Positions 9,335 to 19,546 of a stretch of DNA of 43,444 nucleotides are shown in pieces. Position numbers and translations under genes: made by a program. Under the pieces are notes generated by a model. It had not been told where the DNA came from. It saw only the letters and a program-made list of their open reading frames with translations, and ran no database searches. Position 1 is the first letter of the stretch, and every line of letters starts with the position of its first letter. Source of the stretch: Chara braunii (taxonomy: Eukaryota > Streptophyta > Charophyceae > Charales > Characeae); assembly GCA_003427395.1 (NCBI GenBank), contig BFEA01000027.1, positions 63,761 through 107,204 of the forward strand, in the 5' to 3' direction.

Positions 9335-9802
9335 CTACCATATCCTTTTGGATGCTGGACAATCCCAAATCAAGTGGAACAAGGACTCGGTCTGTCTATT
9401 GCCGCAACGGCTGCACATGGGAGAAACGACCATACCTTTATCCGCCAACCACTTGGACGTGGGGACTGCAGTGTGTGTAATGAGCCATAGGAGACCTGCA
9501 AGCTTTAGGCTAGGAAGAATTGCCAACTGTGACCAAACTACCTTCAGCTCTAAGATTAACAACGGTTCTGGGAGGTTGAGGCATTGAAACGCCTTAGCTC
9601 CTATATTGGTCAGATTAACTGATTGCTGGAGCCGTTTGCCGAGTTTTGTGTTGTATTGAGCTAGGCACCTCGATCTCCCCTGAGTATTCCATAAATTAGA
9701 GTTAGGGTGTAATCTCAGCTTCTGGATTTCAATCCCTCCCTGAATCAGGGTGTAACCAGAACGCGTGTTCGCTTCGGTTGAGTGCACCACCCTGATTGCC
9801 AC
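9335..9802 (-). pseudogene. LINE reverse-transcriptase zinc-binding domain
   Basis: The frame ends in a Cys/His cluster arranged C-x2-C-x9-H-x4-C (CSRCG...HLIWDC), followed by A.KRIW. It is preceded by a hydrophobic stretch with LLWLITHTAVPTSKWLADKG. This matches the zf-RVT domain that closes plant LINE ORF2 proteins. In the family it follows the RT thumb and probably helps nucleic-acid binding. It is an isolated fragment without its own promoter or start. Confidence 0.8.
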
Positions 9803-10088
9803 TAGCTATTGATCTGTATTCAGTGACGCTTCTCGAATGAGGCGGAGCTTCTGAGATTTCCTTTGGCCAAGTCATATTGTCCTTCCACTCAACATGTTAT
9901 TCGTTGATGTCCTCCAGCTTATAGATTCTTTGTGGGCAGTCTGCCTCTTGAGTCTTCTTGTACCAACTTCCTACCTTGGGGTCGACTCCCCCCTTCAACA
10001 TTTGCTTCCATTCTGCTGGACTTGCCTCAATTAATGCCTGCAAATTTGGTCTTACTCTCTACGATCTCCCTAGTGACCCTCGGATTTC

Positions 10089-10820
10089 CTATTCTGTTTT
10101 CCAATCGTTCCCAGTCTCCGTCCAGGTATCTGCAATCTTAGAGATCCCCTTCTCTACCCATCTACGCCCAAATCTTCCTATTTTAGCTGAGAAGGTAGTT
10201 CCATCAGACTGAGTGATGGCCGGATTTTTGAACAGAGGTTGAGTAAGAACTTCTTCCCAAATGACAGGTAGGGCTCTATTCGAAGACCTCAATTTCTTCC
10301 ATGCCACCCACCAAGCCAGACCGATCGGGGATTTGGGCCTTCAGTTCAAAAAGGAGGGGATTTGGAGACATGTCCATACATCCTCCTTTCTTCTTAGCTA
10401 GAACTCCTACTGTAGGACATATTCTGTCACCACCAGCCAGCTTCTCTAGTCGGACTGGGTGCTGGTCTTCTGGACCCACTTTCCAAGCTGCGCAATATTC
10501 TGACTTTCAGGGTCCACAATTGTCAGACCTCCATCCTCTTTTGGCAGAGTAACCTTGGCCCATGACACCTCGGAGATAAAGTTTTGTTCCTCTTCTACTT
10601 CTGGCTTCCATAAATAGCGGACTGTTTCTCTTCCAATTGCCTATAAGGTGTTTCTGGAGATAAGGATAACTGCAGCAATATGCCAGATTAACGAAAATAC
10701 GGATGCAGTTAAGACTATGGCACGACCCATCAGCGAGAGACCAAGAGCAGATCTGCATCGTTTTACTCTGGCTTTGACCTTCGCTATTAGAATGGATTCC
10801 TGATCCGGACGAGTATAACA
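10089..10820 (-). pseudogene. LINE ORF2 connection region (PK..GG motif)
   Basis: Read in shifting frames, the minus strand gives PKEDGGL (10544 to about 10525), the conserved W..v..PK..GGLG motif after the LINE RT domain. It is followed by AWKKLRSSNRALPVIWEEVL (10307 downward). At least one stop and several frame changes are present. The fragment begins beside the left end of the inserted inverted-repeat element at 10821, so that insertion separated it from the RT ADD-box fragment. Confidence 0.7.
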
Positions 10821-12607
10821 GAGGATTCGTGAAAACCTAACAAAAAAAATTCTTAGGTTTCCACGAAAATTTTGAAAGATTTTTATAGTACATTTTTCAG
10901 GCCTCCTGCAAAAACAAAATTATATGTGAAGTAAATTAACCGCAAAAAAAGAATAGAAAAGTATTTTTTCAGAACCACTTGAAGTTGTGAGGAGAGAAGC
11001 AAGTTTTTTAACAAAAAATCACTACCTTGCAAAGCACCGTTTGTTAAGAAACTGAAAATCCAAGTTTTTTGTTTATCTTAAAAAATCATATTTATAGTTT
11101 TATAAGGTATGTAGCATGACGAACCTATTCAGGGGTTTCCTAAACATGCACGCATGTTCTCGTATTCACGAATACGTTCGCTTGGATATGTTCTCTTATA
11201 CATGGACGAATACATTTTTATTTTTATTTTTAATTAAAATATGTTTCCATTTTTTTTATTTTAAACCACCAGTACCTCCGAGCCTGTTTTTGCCGACCCT
11301 GATTTTCACAACGTTCCGAGTTTTGCCGAGCCTGGGTCCCACTCCATTTCTTTATGGTACTCTCACGGGAAAAAAAAAAAAGAAAAAAAAAAAAAAAAAA
11401 AAAGTTGCGGCCGTGAAAACTCACAAAACAAGAAAAAGAAACAAAACTCTGGACGTGATTGCAGCTCTATACATTCCCGGAAGTGTTAGTGTGAGTGTGT
11501 CCTCAGTGAGGGCATCTCAGCCCCGTGGCCAAGTTGTCAGATTCCAGAAACTCAAAAAAAAAAAAAAAAAACAGGACCAGGGATTTGGTCGTGAAAATGG
11601 CAAGATACATTCTCGTAAGTGTCAGTGTAATCAGGGTTACAATCCTCTGAGGGAACACAGCTCGAGCAGATCACGGAGTCAGATTGTCAGATTCCAAAAA
11701 AAGAAAACAAAGAAAAAAATACGAAAACACGGATTCGGTCTTGAAAACGGCTGGATACATGACCCTGACAATCATCTGAGGAAACACAGCTAGAGCAGAT
11801 CACGGATTCCGCCCTGCCTCGTTGGCATGGGACACATAACAAACAAAAGAGAAATAAAAAAAAGAAAACAACAAGTTCATAATGTGACCGTCTTTGTTAT
11901 AAGATGCATTCAACACTGTGAGCACGGCCTCCTGGACTGCCCTGCCCAACATCATTGCAGTACAAAGACCTTTTTTTTTTCGATTTTTTTTCGTGCACGG
12001 ACAAAAGAAAAATACGATTTTTGGGACATCGCCGACCCTGTGTCCAAACCCCGAAAACTTCAGGTACTGGCCAGTATCACGTAATTTCCCAACACTGGGG
12101 AAGGTACAAGTGGTTTAAATCATGGTTGGATGATAATTTAAAGATGTCTCCAAGCAAAAGTTGTTTGAATTTTTATTTTACGCAACATATAACTTTTGAC
12201 AATTTTTTTACAATTAACTTAAAAATGGACTTATATTAATTTATAGTTCTATAAAGCAGTTTTCGCAGAGCTCGGTTTTTACCGAACTGCTGAAAACGAC
12301 TTATGGTTTTATAAATGAGTATTCAATTTCAAGTTCACGCAGTCCTTAAACAGTGTCTTGTTTGAGTTATGCTTTTTGCCAATCTACTGAGATCGACTTA
12401 TAGTTTTATAACATGGACTTTGCTGGAAATTATTTTCTTGCACATTTTGAGAATCGCTAGACTTTTTGCCCGTTTTTTGTTTTTTTTTCTAGGGAAACAG
12501 TTCAAAGCTCTCTCTTTTATCTGTCAAAAATAAATGTTTGACTTTTACTTTTTCATTCTATAAAAAATGTTAGTTTTTGTAGTTTTGTTAGGTTTTCACG
12601 AATTCTC
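10821..12607. mobile_element. Nonautonomous DNA transposon with 25-bp inverted ends
   Basis: The left end (10821-10845) and right end (12583-12607) are inverted copies matching at 24 of 25 bases. Both contain ATTCGTGAAAACCTAACAAA or its complement. The body is AT-rich, has several TTATAG-TTTT-ATAA-like palindromic motifs (about 11091, 12238, 12300, 12400) and no transposase frame. It sits inside the LINE ORF between the ADD-box and PK..GG fragments, so it inserted after the LINE. The target duplication is uncertain: GGATTC (10823-10828) and GAATTC (12600-12605) would fit if the inverted end begins at GTGAAAACC. A further element (11265-12114) is nested inside. Superfamily unassigned. Confidence 0.75.
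11265..12114. mobile_element. TTAA-flanked inverted-repeat element, copy E1 (850 bp)
   Basis: It starts ACCACCAGTACC and ends GGTACAAGTGGT (inverted match 10 of 12). It is flanked by TTAA at 11261-11264 and at 12115-12118. The interior is A-rich with poly(A) tracts (about 11371-11403 and 11555-11571) and an internal tandem repeat around GTCAGATTCCA (11535 and 11683). No transposase frame is visible. It is nested in the 10821-12607 element. TTAA duplications are typical of piggyBac and Sola3 superfamilies, but the ends do not let me choose. Confidence 0.65.
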
Positions 12608-12876
12608 CGAAAGTGATACTTGCAAGGCCCAAGTATCTTTCTGATTCAACTTCCTTTATCTGTTCCATTGTCCAATCATTAGTCAACTCATAATCCTCAG
12701 GTAGGAAGTATATCGATTTGTACCAGTTTACCTGTGCCTCAAACTGAGAGGAGTATAAATTGAGGATGTCCTTGGCTGCCTCTATGGATTCTGTAGTCGC
12801 TTCAGTAATTAGCAACAGGTCATCAGCAATTGCTCCAGTCAAAACTTTCTTATCTTCCCCAATTGCAGCCCCTTGA
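12608..12876 (-). pseudogene. LINE RT palm fragment with ADD box
   Basis: The minus-strand frame reads GAIADDLLLITEATTES. This is the catalytic F/Y-x-D-D region of LINE reverse transcriptases, with Ile in place of the usual aromatic residue and ADD intact. It is followed by AQVNW.KS and YLGLASITFG, the conserved palm-to-thumb segment. A one-base shift lies at a GGGG run just upstream. It is bounded on one side by element E2 and on the other by the 10821-12607 element. Confidence 0.85.
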
Positions 12877-12880
12877 TTAC

Positions 12881-13181
12881 ACCATCAGTACCTCCCCATT
12901 GTTTTTTATAAGGTCGCGGCCGTTAACGCGTCGCGACTTTCGGGGGTCGGGCACGCCAACGCCTGGTCACTGCAACTTATTAGGAAAACAAGAGGAAAAA
13001 AAAAAACAGAAAAAAATGAAATAGGTCGAAATTTGAAAAGAAAACAACCCGTCAAAGCCGTCTCTCTCTCTCTCTCACGCGCGCGCGCACGCTTTCTACC
13101 CATGTGAAAGTTCGAATGAAGTTTTCCCATTGGTTGTGAAAGATTCATTCTCTCTCCAAGAAACTCCGTGGGGGCCGATAG

Positions 13182-13238
<57 letters not shown>

Positions 13239-13416
13239 CATGTGAAAGTCCGAATGAAGCTTTCCCATTGGTTGTGAAAGATTCATTCTCTCTCCAAGAA
13301 ACTCTGTGCGGGCCGATAGCACGAGAGAGAGAGAGAGAGAGAGGCCCACGGCGAACTAAGCCGAGAGAGAGAGAGACTTAGAGAGAGGCCCGCGGCGAAC
13401 TCGCCGTGGTGCTCTC

Positions 13417-13506
<90 letters not shown>

Positions 13507-13691
13507 TCCCGTGCACGAAATGACTCCTTCGATTTTTTTATTTTTTTTTTGTATTTACTTTCTATAATGATTTTTTTTTTTTTCTTTTTTTTTTTTTTCC
13601 CACTTGGCCTACCGGTAGCCCGAGGCTCGACAAGGTTCGGGATACCGGTCGGCTGAGCCACGGGCCTTGACAACCGCTAGGTACTGGTGGT
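12881..13691. mobile_element. TTAA-type inverted-repeat element, copy E2 (811 bp)
   Basis: It starts ACCATCAGTACC and ends GGTACTGGTGGT (inverted match 11 of 12). The flanks are TTAC (12877-12880) and TTAT (13692-13695), consistent with one degenerate TTAA-like duplication. Its right 60-90 bp resembles the right end of E3, sharing ATACCGGTCG and CTTGA. Inside are two tandem copies of a CCCATGTGAAAGT unit with (GA)n, a long (CT)n tract (13409-13502) and T-rich runs. It splits the LINE between the RQGCP and ADD motifs. No transposase is present. Confidence 0.65.
13098..13343. repeat. Tandem duplication with GA microsatellites inside E2
   Basis: Two copies of a unit begin with CCCATGTGAAAGT and contain GTTGTGAAAGATTCATTCTC (13098 and 13238). 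Each ends in GGCCGATAGCACGA followed by (GA)n, at 13188-13234 and 13322-13342. Downstream, 13409-13502 is a (CT)n tract, so GA- and CT-rich arms face each other. Confidence 0.85.
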
Positions 13692-13695
13692 TTAT

Positions 13696-13772
13696 AGGAG
13701 TAACCCGAAATGCATTCAGGACGACTTCAATTTGGAGAACGAATAAGAGAGGGGCCAATGGGCACCCTTGCC
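13696..13772 (-). pseudogene. LINE RT fragment with RQGCPLAPLLF motif
   Basis: This short LINE island between elements E2 and E3 carries RQGCPLAPLLFVL, a hallmark of LINE reverse transcriptase just upstream of the ADD box. In one direction it continues in frame across the TTAA of E3 into the VNG-containing fragment. In the other it runs across E2 into IKG and, after a one-base shift, the ADD-box fragment. Confidence 0.85.
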
Positions 13773-13776
13773 TTAA

Positions 13777-14483
13777 ATCACCAGTACTTGGCCCAGCTAT
13801 GGGTCGCGGGCATGTCTCGTTAAGGCGTCGCATTTGAGGGGGGGGGGTCGTTCATGTTGACCGATCGTTCACACGAATGGTCGATCGTTGAGAATTGCGA
13901 CGTAAAAAAAACAGAACCAAAAAAAAAAAGAACTACTTCTAAGTTGGGCGGGTAGTGGTCACGTCTGTTTTTGGTGGAATGCTTCTAACTAGTATTTCGG
14001 GTAGATTCTGAATGTCTATTTTTTCTGCTTTTGTTTTTTTTCCATTTTCTTAGATTCCCCTGCCAGCGAGGCAAGGCATATCCGATGATCTACTGAACAG
14101 CCCTGGTTGAGGGCATACTCACACCTGCACACAGACAAATGTATCTAACTAATTTCAGGGCCAAATTCATGATTCTTTTTTTTCTTCTTCTTTGAGATTC
14201 ATTTCTTTGTTTTTTTTCCCCTTATTTTATGTTTGGATTCTGACAGAAACGCCACGGGGCCGATACACCCAAACTGCCACGTGTTCACATTGACACTCAG
14301 GAGAATGCATCCAACTGCGTTTACATCCACAACGTTGCTGTTTGTTTGTTTTTTTAACTGTTTTTGTTTTCCAACTGGTCCCCCCAACCTCGGGCTGTCC
14401 ATCTACTGGTACTGCCAGGCTTGGTTGGCGACATACCGGTCGTTGGAGGTTCGGACTTGATAGCTAGGCCAAGTACTGGTGGT
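13777..14483. mobile_element. TTAA-flanked inverted-repeat element, copy E3 (707 bp)
   Basis: The 24-bp ends (13777-13800 and 14460-14483) match in inverted orientation at 22 positions, including CACCAGTACTTGGCC. Perfect TTAA lies on both sides (13773-13776 and 14484-14487). Removing the element plus one TTAA leaves the LINE reading frame continuous from VNG to RQGCP, so the boundaries are exact. The interior has A- or T-rich runs and no transposase frame. It belongs to the same family as E1 and E2. Confidence 0.85.
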
Positions 14484-14487
14484 TTAA

Positions 14488-15013
14488 CGATCTAGACAAC
14501 TCAAAAATTTATGAACATTTCCCATTTACTAAGACTGTCGCAATGGAGTTCCTGTACATAGTTGACACCCTGGTGCTGAAGGACTTACCAGAATTCGTAT
14601 GTTCGAGTGTAGCCAGCTCAAATGACCAGTTGACACGGTCATAAGCTTTTTCTAAGTCTAACATGGCAACCATCACCTGTCTCCTCTCCTTGCTAATGAG
14701 CTCTAATGCCCCTACTGCGACAAGAACGTTTTCAGCAATGGATTTGCCTTTCACGAAAGCCCCTTGATCCGCGTTCACCAATTCCGGGAGAACCAGAGAC
14801 AGTCTCCTTGCCATGGTCTTGGCAAGGATTTTATAAGAGACATTCAGGAGGGAGATAGGCTTCCAGTTTCAAACATTCTTCTTATCTTCCTTCTTGTACA
14901 ACAGAGTGATTGTCCCTCGACATATGTCTTCAGTTAATGTGTATCCCTCCAAAATTTTGTTGAACAGTCTCAACAGAATTGGTCTCACCTGGTCCCAGGT
15001 ATCTTGATAGATT

Positions 15014-15014
<1 letters not shown>
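14488..15014 (-). pseudogene. LINE RT N-terminal half
   Basis: The minus strand reads GTITLLYKK, NWKPISLLN, KILAK, DQGAFVKGKSI, LDLEKAYDRVNW and VLVNG in order. These are the classic finger and palm blocks of plant LINE reverse transcriptase, including the first catalytic Asp in LDLEKAYD. An in-frame TGA lies at 14869-14871 and a TAA follows VNGKCS at 14509-14511. The fragment ends at a 36-T run (15015-15050), and the upstream endonuclease is not found. Confidence 0.88.

Positions 15015-15050
<36 letters not shown>
15015..15050. repeat. Poly(T) run of 36
   Basis: An uninterrupted run of 36 T abuts the 5' limit of the LINE. It may be the poly(A) tail of a second minus-strand retroposon inserted here, which would explain why the LINE ends abruptly. 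Confidence 0.9.
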
Positions 15051-15051
<1 letters not shown>

Positions 15052-15724
15052 TCCCTCGTGTTTCTCTTTTTTGCTGTATCTCGTTTCTTTCCTTCTCTCC
15101 GTGGAGTGGACTTAACTGTCAACTCTCTGCACTACTCACCAAATGTGCAAAATGAGAAAGAATTTTTCCTAGGTCCTGGGTAGATGCATGTGATGTCATG
15201 ATTGTCATCATATCCCTAAGGTCGGGTTCCATGTGCCTTTTCAGTCTGGGACCCTTGTGCCTGTTGTTGCATCCGCTGTATGCATCTGGCTGCAAGAATG
15301 TCTAGAAACATTGTGTTTTAGGCCTTGCTCTACTCTCGAAATGTGCAAAATGAGAGTGAATCTTCAGCTAGACCATGGAAACAGACTCCACTGATCCGTG
15401 TTGGGGCTTCCCTCCAATGGCAGTCCACATTCATCTTGGCCATATTGTAGCTCAGATTCATTTCCGAGTGTTTTTTCTTTTTTTTTTTCTTTTTTTTTAG
15501 ATTGAATATTTGTATTGCTTGAGAAATTGTTGAGGCCAGAAGTTCCATTCAGGACGTTGTGGGTTCAATCCCCATTGGCCTCACTTATGTGCCCGGGCAA
15601 GCTTGGTGTTCTACCAGCCAGAGATAACCCGTTGGCCCCCCAAGCCAGCATTGACAGGACCTTGGCTGATGTTGTTGGTTGCCATGCAGCAACAATATTG
15701 CCCATTAGACACCGCGATGTGGGG

Positions 15725-15757
<33 letters not shown>

Positions 15758-16162
15758 AGGGGGAGATGCAGTTACTGGCCATTGCTCGGTGCTAGCACCG
15801 ACGATTTCCCCCATCGGCAATGCTTGCCCACCCCTCATCACAGTGATGAGGGACTGGTACAGCCTTGCTCTTGCACCACTGCTCTGGTGCCAACCTACCC
15901 CATGGGCTAGGGAGAGATCCCGGTTGGTTGGTGTTCCCCCATACTATACTAGCGAGAGGATGAGATAGATGAGTACTGCCAAGAAGATGAGATGGATGAG
16001 AGAAGAATATAACTTACTTTATTATTCAAAAAAAGAAGAAGAAGAAGTTGTGGTGGCCAGGGATCTCACAATTTTACCCCGGTGGTACCCTTGGGCCATT
16101 ACCCAGTATCGGCTTGTGCTGAAAGGTTCCAGTGTCCATGTGGAAAAAAAATAAAATGCGTT
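15051..16162. other. Spacer with poly(T) and poly(G) tracts
   Basis: No gene is recognised. AAATGTGCAAAATGAGA occurs twice (15141 and 15339) in related contexts. A T-rich run lies at about 15472-15499 and a 30-G run at 15727-15756. AAG repeats lie near 16027-16046. A tRNA-like fold at 15531-15583 is listed separately. Confidence 0.6.
15531..15583 (+). other. tRNA-like fold (probable SINE head or tRNA pseudogene)
   Basis: TGAGGCC (15531-15537) pairs perfectly with GGCCTCA (15577-15583) like an acceptor stem. In between lies GGTTCAATCCC (15562-15572), a perfect pol III B box that can form a T arm. A weak GTTC/GGAC stem could serve as the anticodon arm. The total is only 53 nt with no D arm and no clear A box, so it is not a functional tRNA. 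Confidence 0.4.
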
Positions 16163-16688
16163 GCTGGAAACCAGGTCCAGCGTCCCATCTGAAGGCACAC
16201 TCACACTACCACGTATTTTCGCAAACTCGCAAATTTTATGTAGTTTTTCGGGGCACAAGGCACATATTTTGCGTGTTCACACAAAAGGGCACGTAAATGT
16301 CAGCGGCCTAAACAGCCGCGGGCTTACACCGCAGAATCGTATTTCTTTTTCCTCTACTGCTTTCTGGAAGGGAAAAAAAAAAGAAAAAGTGCATTGTGCT
16401 GTCTGACTGCAGACAACGTATTTTCGCATCTCAAGGCAGTCGTGACCCTGTCTTTTCTGCTTTGGGCAACAAACAGGTGACCAGTGTGACCCGCAGGTGC
16501 CATATAAACGCAAATTCACATACGTCAAATTTGCGGAAGTACGCGCTGAAGTGAGTATGCCCTGAGGGAAGAATTCTTGCTTGAAACCAGGTCGAGCGTC
16601 CCAACTGAAAGAAAGACTTCGCTGGAAACCATGTCCAGCGTCCCAAAATAATTAATAAGGTGATAGGAATATTGCTGGAAACCCCAGC
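16163..16688. repeat. Four copies of a short hairpin motif
   Basis: GCTGGAAACCAGGTCCAGC and variants occur at 16163-16181, 16579-16597, 16621-16639 and 16674-16688, each followed by GTCCCA. The arms GCTGGA and TCCAGC can pair. The second copy has GCTTGA and TCGAGC, which still pair through a G-T wobble. The fourth is shortened but keeps a stem. Confidence 0.8.
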
Positions 16689-19546
16689 GTCCCAAAATTA
16701 GCAGTATAAACAGGGAACACACAGTGATCATGAACTGGAAAAGTTCTGTAGTCTGAGCATTGACTGATGGTATCTGTTGTCTGTTATCTGTTGTTTCCTT
16801 CTGTAACAAAGTAGTGTCTTTCCTACACTTCTGGCAGACACCAATTATGATATAGGGTCTCACCACACCACAGTAGAAAGGCAAAAAACTTTGACGGCTG
16901 TCAGAACAAATTCGACAGCCTCCATTCTACAGTTTGCCCCCCCTTCGCCAAACAGCGCTGTAGAGTGCACGCACTTGTTGGAAAAAGATGAACGCGCCTG
17001 AGGGTACGACATCAGTCCATCCCGACCTTACCACGACTCACCAAATTTCGAAGCGAAGTGGACGGCGCAGCCGAGGACTGTCTAAAGCATCGGAGTAGCA
17101 GGCTGGGGATTCAACAACTTTCGACAGTAGGTGTCGAGAAGCATTCTCTGACAACTTGCGAATTTTCTTCCCATCTCCGACTTCGACAGCCTCTGTGGAG
17201 AAGAGAAACTATCGAAAATCACATTTTCGACAATGGTGTTGTGACGAACCACTTTCTATAACGCGCGATTTTCTGCGCGGATGCAACGAGGGGTCCTAAG
17301 CTGGGAAGGTTGGGCCAATTACGAGAGATCAGGATCGGTGGAAAGTTGCATCAGTGTCCTTGCTTTTTCGTCTTTTTCGTCCCTTCTTTTCGAATGACTG
17401 GGTTCGGAGCTGGGTGTGTCCTGAGACAGCCGGTTGATTGATTGGTCGGTTGGATGTCTGGTGCGCCGCCGCACGCGCGATTAATAAAAGTTGACGTCGT
17501 TTCTTTCGTTTCGGTTTCGATCTTTTGGGCGCGGACATCGCGCGGGAAATTGCTTCGTTCTTTTTGAATTTTTCATCTAAGTCTTTTTCGAATCTTGTCG
17601 AGCCCCGATGGCTCTCGGAATTTCGGACTTTCCCTCTGGAATTTGTGCTTTTTGCTTTTTCGCATTAGTTAGGAATTTAGGAATTCAGTAATTAGGATTT
17701 TTTTGCCGCGAGGCGCCTTTTGTCTACGCGCTTCTCCATGCGGCTGCAACGGTACTCTGATTAGTGGGGGCCCTTAATCGCGTGCGTAACTGTAATTTCG
17801 GGCGGGCGCCATTGTAACTTCTTCTTGCACTTCGTCTCTCCCGCCCTCCCTCTCTTTCTTTTGCTGAAATTTTTGTAAGTCGCAGCTTGCATGCGCGGAT
17901 CGATGCGTGGAGAAGGATTACATCTCCCACGTTGCGGCCGATCATGCAGAACGCAGACGCTCCCTCTCTAATCCCCACTCTAAGTCCTGGTAATTCCGCT
18001 GCCGAGCGCGGCAGTCTCGCAACCTACTGGGAGCGCTGAACCTCACGGTCTTGTCACGCAGGATTTATTTCTGAAAAGGAACCAATCACCACTCCGACCG
18101 TGCGCGCGTGCTATACCTCTCACGACGCCCCACGACAGGTCGGGGAGCTGCGAGGTACAACTTACCTCTACCCGAGGGGCTGTCACCACCCTCAAGTAGG
18201 CGTATTCCTGATGAGCTACCGGCCCACATGCAAAGTTTTTTACGTGCCTTTGTAGAGGTAGGTCGGCCGAGGGCGTTTGCTCGATCACTGTAGCATAAAA
18301 CGGGGTACGCGCGGTAAGAGCCTAGAACTGACCCGTAAGATATTCAGGTCGAACTTTTAACAGGCAGTCTATTTCCGCTACTTCGTAACGTATTATTCTT
18401 TTGACTAATATCAATCAAACCATCATTCTACCAAAGAGCGTCCTGTCTTTCTTAACAAGTTAGGACTTAACTGAACATCAGAATAGTATAGAATTTTAAG
18501 TTGGATATGTGATGAATATGGAAGTATTACCGCTAAGAACCCTTCCCTCTTTCACAAGTGCTGTGTGTCCGAGACTCTTCAACAGACCAGGTCCAGTTCA
18601 ATCTAAATCACGCACAAAACAGACCTGCACAGAATAATGCAAAGACTGTTCACATGCCATGCACTAACGGCGTCAACCATCATCCATTGACCTTGTCCCT
18701 CACTTCCCAAACCATGTGTGACAGCCTTGTCTTTCTTGAGACGTAAGCCCAGCCCCCTCACATTTCTACAAAGGACCCTTGAGAGTGACCAGGACCGTTT
18801 AGGAAATGACCACAGGTGACAGTTTTACTGATCACAGGGTTTGACTTTAGAGGTGGGTATCAAGTCAAAGGAAGAAAGTTGAATCGGTAACAACCGATCA
18901 GTTATCGAGTGATAACAGAAAATTGAATCCGTTATGTAGGACTTCTCCTTCAATTGCAGTAGACCAAGCAAAGACCTGCACACACACAGGTCAACAATGA
19001 TTCAACATCCCCACTTGATTCCCACATAATGATATCTAAGGATCAAACCCTTAGATCTGGTTTGTGAGCTCTGGGATCAACATCCCAAAGTCTAACCCAT
19101 AGCTTCTATTTACCCTGAGCCGTCTGTCACACCTCCTCTTTTTATTTTAAGGAGTTTCTTGCCTATGTCATTAGTCGTCTCAGGGAAATTCACGTTTCCC
19201 TACTCTCAGTCCTTACATTCCCTCTTTCATGGATAAGCACACCCTTTTGTGCTTACGTGGTAATCTAACTGAGATCTACTCATGCCGTTCGGTGGTTTCT
19301 CCCTTAGGAGCCTACCAATGAACTAAGGCTACATGAAACTCCTTTTCGTCTAATCCTTTTCCCTGCGGCATTCGCTTTCTTCTACGTTTCTTTCTAAAGA
19401 ACCTTTGTGGTCGCTCCCGATGGAGCACTCCCTTTTTCCTTTTTCTCTTCTTCTTGTCCTGACATGCGCAAGTAGTAGCCTGATTCACCCGGGAATCTTC
19501 CAATACTTGATCAATCCCAAATATTTCGTTAGCCAGAAGAGTAGTC
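16689..19546. other. Spacer; no gene recognised
   Basis: Open frames are short and unrelated to families I know. The 17100-18300 part is richer in G+C and CpG than its surroundings and could be regulatory or part of an unrecognised gene, but I see no conserved coding signal. The 18840-19310 part is unremarkable apart from short inverted motifs such as CGATCAGTTATCGAGTGATAAC. Confidence 0.5.

Larger units (their letters stand above)
8503..15014 (-). mobile_element. Non-LTR retrotransposon (plant LINE), 5'-truncated, split by nested elements
   Basis: Minus-strand fragments occur in the correct domain order. RT finger and palm motifs lie at 14488-15014, the RQGCPLAPLLF motif at 13696-13772, the ADD box at 12608-12876, and the thumb/connection with PK..GG, the RT zinc-binding domain and the C-terminal segment at 8952-10820. 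A 27-T run (8503-8529) is the poly(A) tail on the coding strand. No endonuclease domain is seen; the 5' side stops at a 36-T run (15015-15050), so it is truncated or interrupted there. Four DNA elements lie inside it, one nested in another. Stops and frame changes show it is dead. Confidence 0.85.

Noticed and set aside
11268-14486. Interpretation of ACCACCAGTAC repeats as SINE starts with A tails
   Set aside because: Considered first because A-rich runs follow the motif. The motif occurs as inverted pairs with TTAA flanks and exact LINE frame continuity, which fits DNA elements better.
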